Shown: positions 47,972-60,777, numbered from the stretch's first letter. The stretch: 64,000 bases of DNA from Pyrenopolyporus hunteri (GCA_902806595.1 CADCXC010000037.1:1302001-1366000), one strand, 5' to 3'. Translations and numbers: made by a program. The notes: generated by a model from the sequence alone, not told the origin.

Positions 47972-48539
47972 AGTTGTATTTTCCTGAATGTATTATTATC
48001 TAATCCTTATAACGGCGTTAAGTCGTAGACCTCGAATTTATGTAGTTACGTGCGATAGATATTTGATATGGGCGGTTGGTTGGTATTGGATAATAACTAC
48101 TTAGATCGAAGCAAGCTTACGTGTTAGATAAATCTAATTCATAAATAAGGAAGATTGGGTGGCAATAGTATTGATACAATCTGGTACAATAAGACTGAAA
48201 GAATGCTGTAACAAAAGGCCAATAACAGTCAAGTTAACTTGAAGGACTTTGGTTAGCTGGCGATGCTCCTGTTCAGCGCCGAATCCGTCCATCTTTGTTT
48301 TTCGCATACGTTTAATACAACTATTATACCACTAGTGTATTACGACAAGTAGGCTGTCCTAACTCGGTATAAACTAAGCTCTACTTTTAAAGCTTCTCAT
48401 TACCTAAGATTCACGCCCTCATTTGCCTTCTTGCCTCTCTAGAAACAGTACCATATTCCGAGCTAAGCTGGAGTCTTGCACGTCAAACGCCCCGTCACGT
48501 TCAAACGATTGACCATAAAGTATACATTGCATAAAAATC
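47972..48539. other. Divergent promoter region
   Basis: Between the starts of the 631-residue gene and the SET gene. A frame on the minus strand (48419-48664) overlaps the SET exon and is a shadow. No clear regulatory motif seen. Confidence 0.5.
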
Positions 48540-49675
48540 ATGAGTAATCCTTGGGCAAACACTCCTCTTAATCCCTTATACGTCGTGAGGAGAACAGAAT
48601 TCAAGGGAATGGGTTGTTTCGCAACTAGAGATATCCAAGCCGGAGAGCGGGTTTTCGGAGACAAATGTATTTTGGCTCGAACGTTCGGCGAAACAAGCCC
48701 TCGGTCTGTTATCGAATTAAATCAAAAATTTCGAGCACTCAGCCCAGAGGGCCAAAGGCAGGTCCTAGATCTATCTTCTTCGACAGAAAGTTCCGTTGTG
48801 TCGGCATTGCGAAATCTCCTGTCAGGGAGAGGTCTGGCGCCGGAAGAAGTTGAAGAACATATACAAGTAGAACGAATTTTCGAATGTAACAACTTCGAAG
48901 TAGTAGAAAGCCGTAGAGATGAACACGGGAAGCGTTATCCGCCTCAATGTGGCCTCTTCATCCAAGCAAGCAGATTGAATCATTCCTGCGAACCTAATCT
49001 TACCTATACAGCTACCACTATACCTGGTTTTTGGGTAGCTGTAGCTAACCGGCCCATAAAGAAAGATGAAGAGCTCACAATTAGCTACATCCCCATTTGT
49101 TATACCAGGGAGAGGCGGCAGCAAGAACTACTGGGGGGTTGGGGCTTCTCTTGCTTATGTCCCAGGTGCCAAGGGCAGGATAACGAATACGATGCTCAGC
49201 TCGAGGAAGCCGCTAGATTACAGGGAGTCCTCGGAAACGATATAACGGATGAAGCAGCACGTTCTAGTCTTCCGCACACCGTATTTGACGAGAGGACAAA
49301 GTTTATTGAACGGCGTATCGAGCTTCTTAATGCGCTTCAACGAGGCCCAGAACTATTTTTCGCGTAAGTAATGACATGACTGACAAACACACCCTCCTAA
49401 TGAATCGAAGCTAACATTTTGGCAGCTACTCGGATGCAGCTCTCTATTACGAACATCTAGCGAGTAAGGACGAGGATGCCGCTCGAGCCGCAGCTTTCTT
49501 CAGGGCATGTATAAGAGTCCAATCCCTCGCCGTTGACACCGCGACACAACTTTGGACGATGGACAACGCTATGACGCTTGACGCAAGTAGTTTTCTACAA
49601 ATAATCGAAGCCAAGTTTCGGCGGTTCATACATGAGATTGGCGACGAGAATATAACTTACGATCCTCCAGCATGA
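48540..49675 (+). CDS. SET-domain protein (SMYD/SET5-like, no MYND finger)
   Basis: Two exons, 48540-49363 and 49426-49675, 357 residues; intron 62 nt with donor GTAAGT, branch CTAAC, acceptor GGCAG. The SET fold opens at YVVRRTEFKGMGCFATRDIQ, with the key NHSC motif in ASRLNHSCEPNLTYT and the ELTISYIP motif that ends the core. A Cys-rich post-SET follows (CLCPRCQG). SET proteins move methyl groups from S-adenosylmethionine to lysine; this split class is common in fungi and many members have no known target. The C-terminal part is helical (YSDAALYYEHLASKDEDAA). All catalytic motifs are present. Confidence 0.88.
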
Positions 49676-50051
49676 GAGCCAGGTGCAGTAGTTCGTGTAT
49701 ATAGTTGGGCGACTAGGAACAAATGAAGCACCCCACTACATCGTGTTATACGGGGTCACCCAGAATTCATGCATTGAAAGCGAATATAAAGCCCGGCTTA
49801 TCCAAGAGATGGCACGTTTATAGGCGCCCGCTAATTTAGATTATACATCTCATACTTACTTCAAATAAGCAGGTATATACTTAAATTAGAATATTTGCGA
49901 CTTGTGGCGATAATAATTGGAAGAACTCATTGACCCCATATTCTCAATCCAGTGGCCCATACGCTCTCTCTCTCTCTGCCTATATGTATGTGTATATATA
50001 TCTACCTAGGTAGGTGTCTTAGATAGGAGAAAGAACATACGAGTAATAATT
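49676..50051. other. Convergent 3' gap
   Basis: Between the SET gene and the transporter 3' ends. A (CT)n run near 49966-49977 and a CCTAGGTAGG tract near 50005 are the only notable features. Confidence 0.5.
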
Positions 50052-52039
50052 CTAAGCTTCTGGGCTCATCGCATAGGGACTTCTATCCCTTAATCTCCGG
50101 CCGTATTGCCAAAAGATTAAAGGTGCCGGCAACAGGACCACAGAAATACATCCCAGCAATGTCATCGTCCAATGAATGCCGATTCCTTCGTACATGGGAC
50201 GTGCGGCCATAACCATACCCCCAGCGACTAGATACCGGACTATCGTGATACTTGCCAGGCCGATAGCGGCGTGGTCCCCGTAGCTGTCGATGATATACTC
50301 GTAACTCGAGACGTATATAGCGATTATAACTATACCGAAAACGAAGCAGGCACCCAGACTGCTCCAGATCGATATTTTGCGTTCATTGGCCCAACCTAGC
50401 CAGAATAGAGAAATAGGAAGCAAGGGCGCTGCCACGATCGCCGGCCACTTTTAGGAGGGGTTAGTAAGAGTTTCTAAGCGAGTATAATCGCATTCAGTGC
50501 ATCTCAAGAAAGAGAAAGTCTTCTGAAGAATCCGCTAAAGATCTGGCTCTTGGGACTAAGAAAGAAAAGAGAGATGAAGGGGAAAGGGGGAGGGGTGAAT
50601 AGAACTCCTGATTTCACGTACAAGTCTGAACTCTGGTTCAATAGATGAGCCCCGCACGTACTCAGTTTTCCATCGCGCCCAACTATAGAGTCCGGGGGCA
50701 AGGAGTGTGAAGAAGGTCGCTCCAGCAGCAATAGACCCAAAACATGACCCGGTGAGGGCGGTGGAGAGCTCATAGGTCTCTTTGAATATGTAATCGAACC
50801 CAGATAGAAACGTAAAAAGTAGCACATAAAGTAGGATTAGATATCCGCCAAATACTGTGATAACGGGCTCCTGGGTGAGAAATTTGGCGGGCAAAGGCCC
50901 CACCTGTCTCATCTTATGAATGAATGATGCCGACTCAGCGTGTTCGGAGACGTATCGATCATCACCCGTGATACGTCGAAGATGTTTAGCCTTCCAGTCG
51001 AGGAGGACAGGTAGGTACGTCTCGGGCAAGAAGAGGAACGAGACGATAAAAGCGAGGCCGGAAATAATCAGCGTCACCCATTCCGTCCAGCGCCACGACA
51101 AGCTTGTACTCGATACGATCCATCCTCCCGCTATTGGCGCAATCGTTGGAGCTAGTGAACAAATAAAAAAAACTATATCAACCATACGTCCTTCAGTGGA
51201 TCAAATTGGGTGCCTCAATCAGTTCTTACCTGCCACGTTTGCCCAGGCAATGATGGGAAACACGAATGCCCTTTTCACGGGACGGAATTGGTCCCTAACG
51301 CTCGAACCGTTGATGCTCAGCGTCGCGCTGGAAAAGAGACCGATAAAAAGCCGACAAACCACCTGACCGCCGAATGTCGGCGTCAACGCCGACCCCAGGA
51401 CGAAGAATAGGTAACAGAATGTCGAGACGAGGTATGTAGGGTTGCGGCCAACGGTCTCAGACAGAGGCCCGGCGAAGAGCGCGCCGAACCCAATGCCGAA
51501 GAGGTACACTATAACAGGAGGATTTAGCGATCATATCTTCACGGTGGAATAGAGAAGGGTCCGGCATGTCAAGTGAGGCGTAGCCCTTCAATCGGTTCAA
51601 TAAGTACCTAAGTTTCGAGCCACGAGGATAACATACTAGCAGTCGATAGGTTCTCAGCCATCTGGCTGACGCGAAACTCCGCGCTGGCAGTCTTGTTCGC
51701 CATCGATTCCGCGGCGCCTGCCCAGGCCTGGGCGAAGATCAAGAAGGAGAGGATGGCGATATTCTTGCAGCGATCTGCTAGGGGCCAGTTCTTCGGGTCG
51801 AGCGGGTCGTCGTCGCCCTCGACACGGACTACAATTTTGTCCTTGTCATGGCCGGTTGCGGTAGCGCCATTACGATCTGTAGTCTGCAATGTGCGAAGCG
51901 GGAAGGAATCTCCTCTAGCGTTCTCGATACCGTCTAAACCATACTCCTCGCCTTTTGGAAATTTTGAGATCTTAGGATCCTTGTTGACGGCTCGCTGGAG
52001 ATCTCTCCCCAATCGACGGTATTGGATGTATGACCACAT
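50052..52039 (-). CDS. MFS transporter, drug:H+ antiporter (DHA1-type)
   Basis: Four exons: 52039-51637, 51508-51230, 51151-50622 and 50447-50052; 535 residues. Introns of 128, 78 and 174 nt; the third ends in AAG, just after a perfect TACTAAC branch. Plasma-membrane proton-coupled efflux is the family role. Seen: a cytosolic N-terminus with the DDPLDPKNWP motif, the loop-2 motif GPLSETVGRNP, TPTFGGQVVCRLFIGLFSSA, then PTIAPIAGGWIVSSTSLSWR and FLPETYLPVLL, and in the last exon APLLPISLFWLGWANERKIS. About 12 membrane helices can be counted. Substrate is unknown; polyamine or xenobiotic export is typical of relatives. Confidence 0.88.
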
Positions 52040-54346
52040 GATCCGAACGAATTAACCGGTCAAAGGGACTTTCTATCCAAAGCATAGTCTTATAGAAAAG
52101 TCACGTTCAATGAGTAATAGTAAGATAGAGAGCCTAGATTAAATACCATATCCCAACATATACGGGCCAACGGTGATGTGTGACAATTATAAGTCGCGTG
52201 ACAGATTGCTCTGTTCGACCGAAGTTTTGGGGATTGACGTCAGATTATACTTACTTGAAGTCGGGTAGATGCAAGTAAACTTATCAAGTTTCTATTGGAG
52301 ACGTATAGCGATATGCAAGGCCAACCCCAGAACAGGGGTAGGATCAAGGCCAGTCCATCATCACGATGACCTCATTAGGGCCGTGGAGAGTTGTGGATGG
52401 GAAATGTCAGTTGTTACCCTAATCCGGTACTCTTGGCGAAATTTTTGACCGTGAGAGCAATGGCTGTATATACTAGGCCGCCACATTGTGGCTTTACAGG
52501 GTATGAAAAACATGTATGCATATAAGTGCTCCTCTGGGTAGATGGGGATGTCTCTGAGGGTTAGTGCCGCGATAAGTCGCTAGGGCAGCTTTCTCCCCAT
52601 CGCTTTAGTGGGCGTTAAGACTATTTCTAGTAGGTAGATACATACATACCTTGGGGGGCAAGCAGGTAGCACAATGATTATATACCTCAGTGACCTGTCA
52701 CGTACCTCAGCTGTGTGCTTAGGGTACCTCTTAGGCATAGTAGGGTAGCTTAAATAGTGGGTAAATTGGCGCACTACTGTACAACTCCGTAGAGACAGGA
52801 AAATAAGTAGCGGCTCTCTCGGAGTTTGTTCATAAGCAAGTCCGTTCCGTTGGCAAGGGATAGCTGCCCGCCATAAGTGTCAAAATTCGACAAGCCCCCG
52901 GGAAATAAATTGGGTCCTGATCCGAGACGTCTCGGCTGTCTGCAGAATGATACAAACGGGCACGGGACGACGATAGCGGGCAGGGTTAGCCTTGACAGGT
53001 ACTCAGTACCACCTAGGCGGGTGTCTTGAGGTCCGGAAATAATAGTTGGGGATGTTAAGGCACGGGGCTTTTGGGATGGATGTAGGTGATGGACGTCCGG
53101 CAACCGTGGGTTTATCCATCTGATCCGATAGGGCTTTGATTCATATATGTAGTGCAAAAGAAGAGATCGCAACGAGATTATGTAAGATGATCCAATGAAG
53201 ATTTAGAAGAGGGGTGGTGATGGTGATGGTGCAGATGGCGGAGAGCATGAAGTGTGGCAGGATTCGTGTTGAGGTGCATGTAGGCTGTGACTGGACGGAG
53301 CTCAGTGACACCAATTTTCTTTTCAATGGTCCCTGGGTGCTGTATGCGAGGTACGTATGTGGTAGGTATGTAGGAGGTATGTGGTGTTGGCTAGGTTTTG
53401 TCCGGTCTCCTTTTCTTACATGTATGATTCTACCTAACCCTGTGGTGTTGATACTTTCGAGATACGCAGGTACCTTCATATGTCAACGGCAAGCGGCAGT
53501 TTCCCGAATTGTAATCGCGTTGCGTCCCATGTCAGATCATTAATGTGTTTAGAGGTTGAGCCCTGCCCTCCATGTGCATGGCGTGGATGGGGTATCGATC
53601 CTATAAGGCTTTTTTTCCCTTGTGGTCTGAGCTGTCTTGCCGTCTGAGGTGTCTTAGCAGGCACCTAAGCATGTAGGTTAGGTGATACTCTACTAAACTG
53701 CACAGTACAGTTCTTGAGAGACTTACATACATGTATGTACCATGTATGTGGGTAGGTGTGTGTAGATCGAAGAACTTACATATAAGAGTAACATCTATCC
53801 CCCTAGTTTTCTTAAGTTTAGTCTGCGATACTTAGGTATCTTACTTGACTTACATACATGTAGGTACCAATCGGTATCATTTATCATTTACCAAAGCCAT
53901 AGGTAGGTATTTTATTTAGGTATTCTCTACTTGTAAATAAGATATGGTACCTCCTCACCTTGTGGCTGCTTGTGGTAGGTAGTACACTTCGTACCGTGCC
54001 AATCCCTGCTGGCGTACTGTCGATTTACACGGATCAACGCACGGTCTCGGCCTGTGCCGGACAGCCGGGTTAGCGCGCTGCCTTGTGTGCCGGAAAACCG
54101 ATCAGTCCAGGTCCAGGGAAATTCTTAAACCGTCATACTTGGCATTCACGAAACGTCGCATTGGACTGGATGATCGAACCCTTTTACCATTCTATCACTC
54201 TGCTATTCTATCCTTTCAAAGGAAAACGATAAACTCGGCCAACCCGAAGATGACGAGCCATTCCTTCATTCCATGATTGAATACTCTCTCTTAACGCCCC
54301 CTTTCAGCGCGTAACAGCTAGAGCTGCCTCTGCCTAACTGCGCATA
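52040..54346. other. Long intergenic region rich in simple repeats
   Basis: No credible gene. Frames at 52580-53664 lie on both strands of repeat-bearing DNA and lack domain pattern. Two near copies of GACTTACATACATGTAGGTACC-type palindromic sequence occur near 53718-53740 and 53847-53869, with TAGGTAGG tracts around them. Confidence 0.5.
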
Positions 54347-55573
54347 ATGAGCACGTCTCTCGGCATCGAGCTCACCACCACCAACGCCAGCAACCTAAGC
54401 AACACCAGCACTTCATCCAGCAGCTCTAGCACCTCTAGCACCAGGCGTGGCGGCCGACTCGGCCTTGGGGGACGTCGCCGCTATGCGCCTCGCCAGACGG
54501 GAAATGCTGGGGGGTCAGGGCTGGCCTCCTTGCCTCTCGAGCTGCAGCTGCTCATCATCTCTCATCTGGACTTGACGAGCTTGGTTACACTACGGGAGAC
54601 CTCTCCGTTGTACCGCCAAGTCATCACCGCGGACGTCCTCCGCAAGCAGTTCACGGCTCAGAATGGGCTGCCGGAACCCATCCTGCACAGCTGCTGCACC
54701 GAGTGCCTGTGTATGCCCGGACTTGATCGCCTGATCGTTGATACGACGCGTCCAAGCCACACGTGGCGCTCCATCTGCTTCCGCTGTTGGCGCGCTCGGC
54801 TGAGCCGTGATAACCAGCGCAAGCATTGGCCACTTGTGGAGATGGTCAATGGCGGCCATGGCTACATATGCCACTTTTGCACTTGGCCGGTGCACAGCGG
54901 CCCTTCCAATAGCAGGATTAGGCAGATGCATGCCCCTTGCAGGGTCAGGCGCCTCGTCGTCGTCGTCTCGTGGTTGATAATGGCCATCATACAGTTCGGG
55001 CTCGGTATGCTCGCCGCCGTGCTGGCGTGGACCATGTTCCGGAATACGCCTGCTGTTTTGATACCTGCCAGCGTACGGGTTACCTTCAACTCCATCCCTT
55101 TGCCTCGTCGGCGTGCTAACGGTGCGGTCTTGTAGATCGACTTTGGTCTGGCGATATTGGCACTAATCATATTCGTGATCCGCGTTGGCACCAAAAATGA
55201 GGTCACGTATACGCGTGCGCTCGCCGTAGAGCTGGTCATAACCTTTATCCGCATCCCTCCCGTTACTTACACCGCACGCGAAACCGTTATTTCTGAGACG
55301 ACCCAGGGCGGTCCACTTCCTAAATTCGGTTTCGGTGTTTTCTTAATTAATCTGTAAGTTGGCCCCCGCAATACACGGTTCATACTTCAATGGCTATGAC
55401 GCTGAGTTCCACTCCTCCATAGAATATTCCGTTTTCTAGATATGGTCGGCTACACGCTGCTGAACTGCGGATATGATCCACGGAATATCTTCCTAGGGGG
55501 GTTACCTTTGAAAAAGAAACTGTTGTACGGTTTTTGCACTTTCATGGTGTGGTTTGCGTTTATACCATTTTGA
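54347..55573 (+). CDS. F-box protein with four membrane helices and Cys pairs
   Basis: Three exons, 54347-55072, 55136-55353 and 55423-55573; 364 residues. Introns are 63 nt (branch GCTAAC, acceptor TGTAG) and 69 nt (donor GTAAGT, acceptor CATAG). Unspliced, the frame would end at 55135 inside the first intron. A Ser/Thr-rich N-terminus is followed by an F-box (ASLPLELQLLIISHLDLTSL, VTLRETSPLYRQVITA), then CxxC-type pairs (CCTECLC, CFRC, CHFC) that could bind zinc. Four hydrophobic helices follow: VVSWLIMAIIQFGLGMLAAV, IDFGLAILALIIFVI, FLINLIFRFLDMVGYTLL and LLYGFCTFMVWFAFIP. This suggests a membrane-anchored SCF substrate adaptor; the target is unknown. Confidence 0.75.
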
Positions 55574-56311
55574 AGATGAAATATTTGTAATGAGCGACGG
55601 TTGCCTTCAGCACGTCGCATCGACAATCATAGCAGCTCTAGATGCCATAATGTCAGCGATTTTGCTATCATTCCGAGAGTACGTCTTCTTACACCTTCCT
55701 TACCTCTTTATCGCGAGCATCGTAGTCCTAGACGGTGTTTGGATTAATCTTAGGGGTGTCGGGATGTTCAAAGCTATGCGTCCTGTCCATCCTAACCATA
55801 CCTAGAGCACCTCATTATTCTCTTGAGCTTAACCATTCGTTCCGTTCATGGCCAACACTCAATATAGGTAATAAGAGCCGTGCGTGACTGCAGGGTATGA
55901 CGGGCTGGCACATGAGCTTTTTCGGCCGATAGCATCGAGAGTAAGCTGGCTATACCTATATCACCTTGATGTAACAAGTCGCTTTATGACTACCGAGATA
56001 TGGAATAACAGTTCGATTCCGACGTCCAGCAACCAATAAGGACCACATCACCCTAGACTGAGGAAAGTTGGGATAGGTTTGATCTCATATCAAGATGTAA
56101 GGGGCTATGAGAGGCGGTTACCTATAGTATGCAAGATTAATACAAAATGGTACCGGTTGGTCCTGCGCGAGTGCTAAGGCTTTTGATTCCTTCATAAACA
56201 CGATTATAGTCTTCATCGAGATCTCATGTTGTGTGGGAATATAGCTACCTATGTTTAGATTTGATCATTTCGATTTAATATCCTAAGCCCTCGTTCTGTC
56301 TTCGGCATGCT
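55574..56311. other. Convergent intergenic region
   Basis: Between the F-box and DUF3632 3' ends. The frame at 55554-55805 starts inside the last F-box exon in another frame and is not supported. Confidence 0.5.
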
Positions 56312-57229
56312 CTATTTCTTCAATCTTTTCTCGCTCCAGATCTCGATTAGTCTAGCAGCTCGTAGGGAGATAGACCTTGCTTCTTCCGTCCTCGTTTTCT
56401 CCGCTTCCTCTCTAAATCTCCTCGCCCAGAATAACCACCGCTCCAGCCGTAGTCCGGATCCGCCGTGGAAGAGCGACCCGCCTCTGAGTAGGCGACGGCG
56501 CTCATCGTTAAGCTCGGGCTCCGGGTTCGCGGCTAGCGCTTCGACGAGAACCGGGCCGTAGAATTCGATGTACATTGCTGCGGCTGTCAAGTCTCTATCC
56601 AGTTCGCTACTCTTCGGAGGGTTCCGTTCCTCCTCCAGCGCGTCCCGCAGAATCCATATGGGTTGGTTCTCAAAATATATCACCCCGGCGTTCATGAGCT
56701 TGGCTGAGAAAGCATGGAACCGTACCCAGGCCTGGTCAATCCTCAATTGTTCCTCCTCGATCGCTGATTTACCGGGGCCGTTGAGATACTCCCTGAAGGC
56801 GGCGCCAAGAACAGGGAGGTCAATCCATAAGCGGAACTTTCCCCCCACCTCAATCAGCTTTGGAACAAAATGCGGCTGCGCGAAAGACCACCACCTGGTT
56901 TAACTTACATCCCACACAGTGAGCCCAGTATCGGGTAGCAGAGTCAGCTCTCGTAGGACGCCGACTAATTTATCCTGGGCGGTATTGTCGGGCGGAATTT
57001 GCTCTGCGACTGCGACGACGTCTCTCCATAATTTGAAGAGGAAGCCGTCGCCTAGAGTTTTCTCGTTGTTCGCTGGTTCCGGCGCAAGTTTTGATATGGC
57101 GATTGCCGCTTGGGCAGCGGAAATGGGGTTATCCGACCGGAGATAATCATTGAAGATGTTAAAGACGGGCTCGCTGATGAGCTCCTTTCCCTTTGGATCC
57201 TTCCGTCGCAGTTCAATATTACCAGCCAT
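56312..57229 (-). CDS. DUF3632-family protein
   Basis: Exon 1 57229-56909 and exon 2 to 56312. The intron starts GTAAGT at 56908, but its end is uncertain. A CAG acceptor gives exon 2 from 56875 but an intron of only 33 nt; AAG (51 nt) or GAG (60 nt) acceptors stay in the same frame. With CAG the protein has 294 residues. Family features: LGDGFLFKLWRDVVAVAEQI, GLTVWD, FRLWIDLPVLGAAFREYLNG, the WVRFHAFSAKLMNAGVIYF segment and PIWILRDALEEER, ending in ARLIEIWSEKRLKK. DUF3632 proteins are common in filamentous ascomycetes, helical, and have no known function. Confidence 0.75.
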
Positions 57230-57940
57230 GTTGCCGTTGGATAATGAGATACGGCGGAACCGGCTTGGAATGTAGGTAGGTAGGTACTTATGTAGGTGTG
57301 TATTAAGGCTTGTGATATTTCCTAAACGCGGATGTTTCTTAGGTATACATGTAAGCGGATGGCGAATGAGTACTTTAGTAATGTGCCCTGAAATTAGCAT
57401 GCACGTGTTCCGTGCTAGCTTCCTTAGTGAATCGTTTCCCGCACGTCACTAGCAGCGTTAACGCTGTATAGAACGAGTCTAGCGTAACCCGAAAAGGAAG
57501 GCGATGATGATCGGCGTTGAGTGAAGACGTAATTATATAGGGAGAAGCGTAGCTAAGTCATTTGTGTATAGGTTTTGGTATAGTATAAAACGGAACAACC
57601 ATGTGTAGGTCCCTTGGTGATCTTCAGAATTACATACATCTCAGATAGTTTAAAAATCATGATACTTTCAACCCTTAAAAAAAGTTGGATGCGCTCAGCC
57701 ATTCCTCCGTCCGATGCAATCCCGCCCCTATTCGTTGCAATTCCTTTCATCAGCGCCGCCGCATATGCAATAACTACCTAATTCATGCAATGTTATTTTC
57801 TTATGTTTTGGTAGGAAAATGAGAAGAATGCATAAATCGCAAAATGGGGATTTAAAAAAAAAAGGGAGATGTCCATAAAATAGTATGTAACAGATGAGGG
57901 GAGTTGGTAATAGGATAAATTCCAGCTCCTTTTCTCTTTG
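57230..57940. other. Intergenic
   Basis: Promoter of the DUF3632 gene and 3' side of the small protein gene. A GTAGGTAGGTAGG tract lies at 57272-57285. No credible frame. Confidence 0.5.
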
Positions 57941-58351
57941 CTACTTCTGCTCCTGCTTCGGTGGCGTGTTCAATCCCATAGAGTTCAGAATGTCAGCCAT
58001 GCGCATGCGAGACTCTTCTTCCGTGAGGGGTGTCGGGGACTGTGGTGGTCGCAGGTGTCGGTCTTCAGCATGGAGATGGGGGTTCAGGAATCGTTGCAAA
58101 TTGTAACCCACATCGACGGGTACGTCAATCTGGGGCCTGTGAACTACTCCAGGAGCGCTATCATCTTGGCTATGTAGAAGAAAATATAAGAAAGGCCACG
58201 TATTATAGGTTGAATAAGAAGAAGGGGGAAGATGGGAAAAAATAGGGAAAAATGGAATAACTCAATACAACGCATGTAAGAGACGTTTAAGCACCCACTT
58301 CAGATATTGAACCGCACGTGCAGAGCCGTCGACTTGGCCGTTATTTGCCAT
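57941..58351 (-). CDS. Small protein of unknown function (about 93-102 residues)
   Basis: Two exons: start at 58351, second exon 58169-57941. Two donors are possible in the same phase, GTGGGT after 58299 (93 residues) or GTTGTA after 58272 (102 residues); the first fits the consensus better. The acceptor is CATAG. The product starts MANNGQVDGSARAVQYL and continues PGVVHRPQIDVPVDVGYNLQ, RFLNPHLHAEDRHLRPP and a charged amphipathic end, LTEEESRMRMADILNSMGL. No signal peptide or membrane helix. I do not recognise the family. The natural-looking C-terminus and clean splice argue that it is real. Confidence 0.5.
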
Positions 58352-60225
58352 GATGTGCGAGTACCCAACTTGGGGTACCTCTTAATCAAGATTGAAGGGC
58401 TAATTGAGTTTCCAGTGGTGCGGTTTAGGCTTCGTCTAGCGCTCGGCTGCAGCCGCTAACAGCCCTGACAGTGAAGGCGGGAAAGAGGTTGTAATGGACC
58501 CTGCGTAAAAGCTTGTGGGGTAGCACCTAGGCCTAGGTAGGTATCGTACAGCATTACCTGAGGCAGGCGATAGGGAGAGAGGTACCGCTAATAGGGAAAG
58601 AGAGTTCTTGTGTCTTTGCCGATATCGATAGGTATTTTACCATTCCCACAGCTGAATACCTCCTGGAAACACTCAACACCAACAACAGGACAAGAAAAAA
58701 AAAAAAAAAAACACGAGGAAACCCAATAATAACGACGTAGCGATTCGTGGGAATATAACTTAATGGGTTATTGATCGACACAGAAAGAGTTGAGCCTGCC
58801 GATCAAGGCGTAGTTTAGAGGGCAAACCCGTGGTTTATGTAGAAAAGTCCAAGGTACGATATTGGGATCCCGCGTCTCTCGACCAACTACCACCCAGTCC
58901 AGCTCGACGGTGCACCGCACCGCGTGCTACATCTACATACTATCTAATCTTCGACCATCGCGTCTGACACCCCACCATATCGAGCCAGACACGACAGAGG
59001 ACCGTTGGTGTGCCGAGAATAGGAACGCCATGCCTTGACGTAGACATATGATGTCATCCAGATTACTTGACGCCGTCGCCTCGTCCAAGTCGGAGTCGCA
59101 GAGGTATATTCTCCTTGAAAGGAGATAATTGCGTGCGCAAATAGGTTGGTACCTTGAGGCTGACAGATTCGTCAGACCTTGTCTGAGGGTCCAGATTCAC
59201 AGCTACTCTGTATTCTGCGTACAATATTTCGCGGCCCCCACAGGCGGGTGCTGATCCCCTTCCCATTCCGCGACTCGACCCGGCAACCCGATCCAGCCAG
59301 CTATACAATTATGGGCTGATTTTTCTTCTCTCTCGTCAAAATCTACCTGACTAGTGGGAATGGAACGCTACGTGTATGAAAGGCTGATCGGGCAGACGTG
59401 GGCCCTAACCATCATGAACGGCATCACGATCAATTCTGTTTCCTCCTGAGGCGCGCAGTGAGACGACCCTCGTGACCACTGCCGAAGGCGATCATGGCCT
59501 TTTTATTCACTAGGATACGGATCGAATAGGGTCATTCTATTGCTATGAGGCATTAGTCTGTCCGTCGAAGTCGACAACGACCGCAACCCGCGGCAGCGAT
59601 CCCCCAGTCTCTTGGTTGCCTTCTCCTGAGAACCGCCCTAGAACCCCCTAGAATGGATGAAGCTCACCGAACGGCGGTCACGCTGAACCTTTCGAAACGT
59701 CACGACGCAGAAAACCCGACCATGAAGGGCATGACGTAGTTACGACCGTCGAACTAATTATCGGACCACCTTATGATGCGAAAGCGCCATGTTGATTGGC
59801 ATTGGGTTGCATCCATTCTACTAGGAAATCTTCGGTACTCGGGTCTAGAACCCGGGACTACGAGCAAATAGTCGTCCGAGCAAAAGAAGGGGACATAAAG
59901 GCTAGGCATTCTAGATTTCTCTTAAGTTTACCTGAGCACAACATTCGTAGATGCAGAATGGAAGGGGGAGGATCTTTTTTTTCTTTTTTTTCTTTCCTGT
60001 CGAGCTACGTCATCGCAAGATGTCGACCGGGGTTGTGTTAACGCGGGAAATGGTAAGCCCCTGAATCCATCTGGATGACTGGCGTATGCAAGGCAACGGA
60101 CCCTTAAATCCAATATGATGGGGAAAGGTGCCCATAGAATATGGACTTCTGGGAAATCTCGATGCTCCGCAATCGCCAAAGTGTGTGCGCACCAATCCAG
60201 GCAACGTCAATGTTTGGAGTAGGTA
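58352..60225. other. Long intergenic region
   Basis: No supported gene. A CCTAGGCCTAGGTAGG tract lies near 58527 and a long A-run at 58695-58711. Frames of 75-83 codons are scattered on both strands without domain pattern. Confidence 0.5.
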
Positions 60226-60777
60226 ATGGGCGACATGGGCTCATATTCCTCCGGCTGCCCCTCCGATGGGCACATCGCATCATGTACCCAATCAGCCATA
60301 AGAGCGCATAGGCTGATCCCTCCTCTGCGAATCAGGCCACTGCTGCCTGTGGACTATGTCCTGCAATGGCTATGGGCGACAAAAGCCACAACCGAGACGA
60401 ACTATAAGGCAAACGACGCCAGCTGTAGCTTCGGCTGCTTACTGGGATATGGTTCGCCTACCAAATTGGCAAATCAGGATACCCAAGACCAGCGCCGAGG
60501 AACGGCCAAGGCACCAGTCTGGTGTGTAGGTGAAGGGGAAAAAAGCCAGCCAACTCGGTGTTATCTCGCCGAGAGGGAGCGAAGCGAAGCGCCAGGGGGA
60601 GGGCACATGGTTCTACAGGGAAGGTTGCATTTCGCCACTCAGATCGACTCAGGTCTAGATTGTTCACAACATTTCCTAAGCCGCGAAGCCACCGCAAACA
60701 CAACGCCCATTAAGCTATCAACCCACCTAACGCATTCTCGTTACATGGCAGGACACGTCCACCTACTCCCGAGCTAG
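60226..60777 (+). CDS. Doubtful ORF, 183 codons
   Basis: Open ATG-to-stop frame in an otherwise empty stretch. The product has no recognisable domain, signal peptide or repeat, and mixed composition. The opposite strand also has an open frame here. It may be chance or a species-specific gene. Confidence 0.15.
   Translation: MGDMGSYSSGCPSDGHIASCTQSAIRAHRLIPPLRIRPLLPVDYVLQWLWATKATTETNYKANDASCSFGCLLGYGSPTKLANQDTQDQRRGTAKAPVWCVGEGEKSQPTRCYLAERERSEAPGGGHMVLQGRLHFATQIDSGLDCSQHFLSREATANTTPIKLSTHLTHSRYMAGHVHLLPS

Noticed and set aside
52580..53664. Several frames of 60-130 codons on both strands
   Set aside because: They run through microsatellite-rich DNA and encode low-complexity Thr/Pro/Leu strings.
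59820..59870. CGGGTCTAGAACCCG hairpin resembling a tRNA T-arm
   Set aside because: The loop has five bases, not seven, and no other tRNA arms surround it.
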